Below are positions 62,927 to 64,000 of a stretch of DNA of 64,000 nucleotides, in pieces (position 1 is the stretch's first letter; every line of letters starts with the position of its first letter). The stretch is taken from the NCBI RefSeq assembly GCF_006716565.1, contig NZ_VFPG01000001.1:2976001-3040000 (forward strand), in the 5' to 3' direction. The translations under genes and the position numbers were made by a program. The notes beneath the pieces are model-generated. The model did no database searches. It had not been told where the DNA came from and was given only the letters and a program-made list of their open reading frames with translations. The DNA is from Nocardia bhagyanarayanae (GTDB taxonomy: Bacteria > Actinomycetota > Actinomycetes > Mycobacteriales > Mycobacteriaceae).

Positions 62927-63532
62927 TCAGGGCTGGCCGCTGATGGCGGCCGACATCGCGTCCATGAACGGCTGGCCGCCCATGATGTAGCCGCCGGCGA
63001 TCGCGCCGACGACCGCGCCGATGGGTCCGGTGATGATGCTGAAGAAGCCGAGGCCGAGCACCGCGCCGATCAGGCCGCCCAGCACTCCGCCCGCCACGAG
63101 ACCGACCACGTTCTTGTTGATCTCCGTGGCGAGGCGCGCCTGCGAGTCGACCGGCTGCATCTCGCCGATCGCCTTCGCGTCGACCGTCGGCGTGAGCTTC
63201 AGCTTCCGTCCGTCTTCGCTGATCTCGTTCGCCACCGACAGGCGGTGTCCGGAGAGTTCGTAGGTCAGCGGCACGTCGGTGACGACCTCGCCGCGGTCGG
63301 ACTTCAGCACCACCTTCGCGCCGCCCTCGGCGATCTCGAACCGGCCGCTGTCGACGGTCGTGGTGACGATGCGCGAGGCATCCGACAGTACAGTGCGATA
63401 GCCGACTCCCTGGTCGACGCCCGACGCCGAAACCTCCTGCTGCTCAGTGGGGTTAGCGTGCACAGTGCCCGCGGCGAGGCCGACGACGGCGGCGGTCAAG
63501 AGTGTCGTTGTGGCAAGCATGCCGAACTTCAT
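62927..63532 (-). CDS. secreted beta-rich protein with glycine-zipper C-terminus
   Basis: 201 residues. Signal peptide MKFGMLATTTLLTAAVVGLAAG (cleavage after VHA near residue 26). Residues 40-125 are beta-rich with DSGRFEIAEGGAKVVLKSDRGEVVTDVPLTYELSGHRLSVANEISEDGRKLKLTPTVD, a pattern I associate with a family abundant in Nocardia (DUF8020-like). Residues 140-185 are a hydrophobic glycine zipper (VVGLVAGGVLGGLIGAVLGLG ... GAVVGAIAGGYIMGG) that could insert in a membrane or form assemblies. Function unknown. TATACA (63591-63586) is a possible -10. The paralogues are usually many per genome; none other is in the window. Confidence 0.75.
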   Translation of the reverse strand: MKFGMLATTTLLTAAVVGLAAGTVHANPTEQQEVSASGVDQGVGYRTVLSDASRIVTTTVDSGRFEIAEGGAKVVLKSDRGEVVTDVPLTYELSGHRLSVANEISEDGRKLKLTPTVDAKAIGEMQPVDSQARLATEINKNVVGLVAGGVLGGLIGAVLGLGFFSIITGPIGAVVGAIAGGYIMGGQPFMDAMSAAISGQP

Positions 63533-63817
63533 GCTGAATTCCTTTTGACGAGATATCCGGCTCCCGTGGCCGGATGGCGGGTGACTGTATAGCGCGCGGG
63601 CTACACAGCGTCCGAAACTCTTTGGACTACACCCGGATTCGGCAGGAAATCGGTCGAATCGTTGCCCATTCGTGACCTAGTCGGTTGACCGAAATGCCCG
63701 GATTCGACATCCCAGCCGGAGTCGTGTAAGCATTTCGTGAGTTTCAGAGTGCAAGTTTCAGACTTCAGATCTCGTCAGGGGCGGGGTTCGAAGCGTGACA
63801 GCTGTGGAGGGCGAGAC

Positions 63818-64000
63818 GTGTCGCGCCAACGTGTTCGTGCCGGTTTCGCGCTCGCGGCATTCATGCTGGTCTGCGCGCTGTGCACCGGCCTGACGATCAT
63901 GGTCGCGTTCGCCATGGACGAGCCGGAGCCCACGAGCAGCGCGAGCCCGCAACTCGTCGAGACCACCAGGGTGGCAACGGTTTCGGCGACGCCGTCGACG
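63818..64000 (+). CDS. start of a membrane-anchored or secreted protein, truncated by the window
   Basis: 61 codons are visible, open to the window edge. GTG 63818 with GGAGG at 63806-63810. Sequence begins MSRQRVRAGFALAAFMLVCA, a charged N-terminus followed by one hydrophobic helix (to about residue 33), then a Ser/Thr/Pro-rich segment (DEPEPTSSASPQLVETT) typical of a linker after an anchor or signal peptide. No family can be assigned from this much. Confidence 0.65.
   Translation, partial: MSRQRVRAGFALAAFMLVCALCTGLTIMVAFAMDEPEPTSSASPQLVETTRVATVSATPST

Overview
The window is high-GC actinobacterial DNA, almost certainly from the order Mycobacteriales and most likely a Nocardia. The grounds are pervasive GTG/TTG starts, a WhiB7 regulator, an AdnAB recombination machine, an Rpf-type secreted protein, and gene order from about 37.9 to 61.5 kb that matches (mirror-imaged) what I recall of Mycobacterium tuberculosis Rv3204 to Rv3193c. 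The secreted protein at 62.9-63.5 kb resembles a Nocardia-enriched family. All family names come from reading the sequence; no database was searched.

Region 1 (0.3-6.7 kb). Four tightly packed plus-strand genes form the conserved but uncharacterised actinobacterial cassette known from Streptomyces as SCO2524-SCO2523-SCO2522-SCO2521. It includes a ParA/MinD-like ATPase whose P-loop lysine is replaced by arginine. It runs tail to tail into a minus-strand ion-channel-like protein with an unusual GLGD filter, preceded by a GNAT acetyltransferase.

Region 2 (7.0-25.8 kb) is devoted to nitrate and nitrite. A NarK transporter and a GntR regulator lie on the minus strand beside a divergent MFS exporter. 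Next comes an assimilatory operon: nitrate/nitrite transporter, NirB, NirD, an NnaR-type uroporphyrinogen-III-synthase-like regulator and a sirohydrochlorin chelatase-like protein that may serve sirohaem supply. It sits behind a well-formed double GlnR box. After a TfoX-like and a cupin gene come narGHJI, encoded on the minus strand (narG first), for respiratory nitrate reductase. The MobA-MoeA fusion at 35.3-37.0 kb can supply the molybdenum cofactor.

Region 3 (25.8-37.9 kb) is more mosaic. It holds a frameshifted DUF1905/YdeI-like pseudogene, an MmyB-type XRE regulator, an unknown protein, a methionine-salvage operon (mtnA-mtnB fusion, mtnD, mtnC), a sulfatase, a very small Q/K/R-rich protein with its own terminator, mobA-moeA and a two-domain VOC protein.

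Region 4 (37.9-61.5 kb) is the conserved mycobacterial-type block: alkyltransferase-like protein, alpha/beta hydrolase, adnA-adnB, K+ channel, nudC, mycoredoxin, uvrD2, whiB7 with an attenuated leader, an ABC1 kinase, an orphan E1-like protein, a zincin-like protein, a PDZ-S16 protease, a PPA1309-type protein and a UPF0182 membrane protein. Region 5 (61.6-64 kb) has an rpf gene with a pseudoknot-capable leader, an initiator tRNA with promoter and terminator, a secreted glycine-zipper protein and the start of a further membrane or secreted protein.

Several genes start 6-7 bases after a TAnnnT-like hexamer without a Shine-Dalgarno sequence, suggesting frequent leaderless transcription. The best candidates for undescribed biology are the SCO2521-2524 cassette, the rpf leader, and the whiB7 leader as it appears here.
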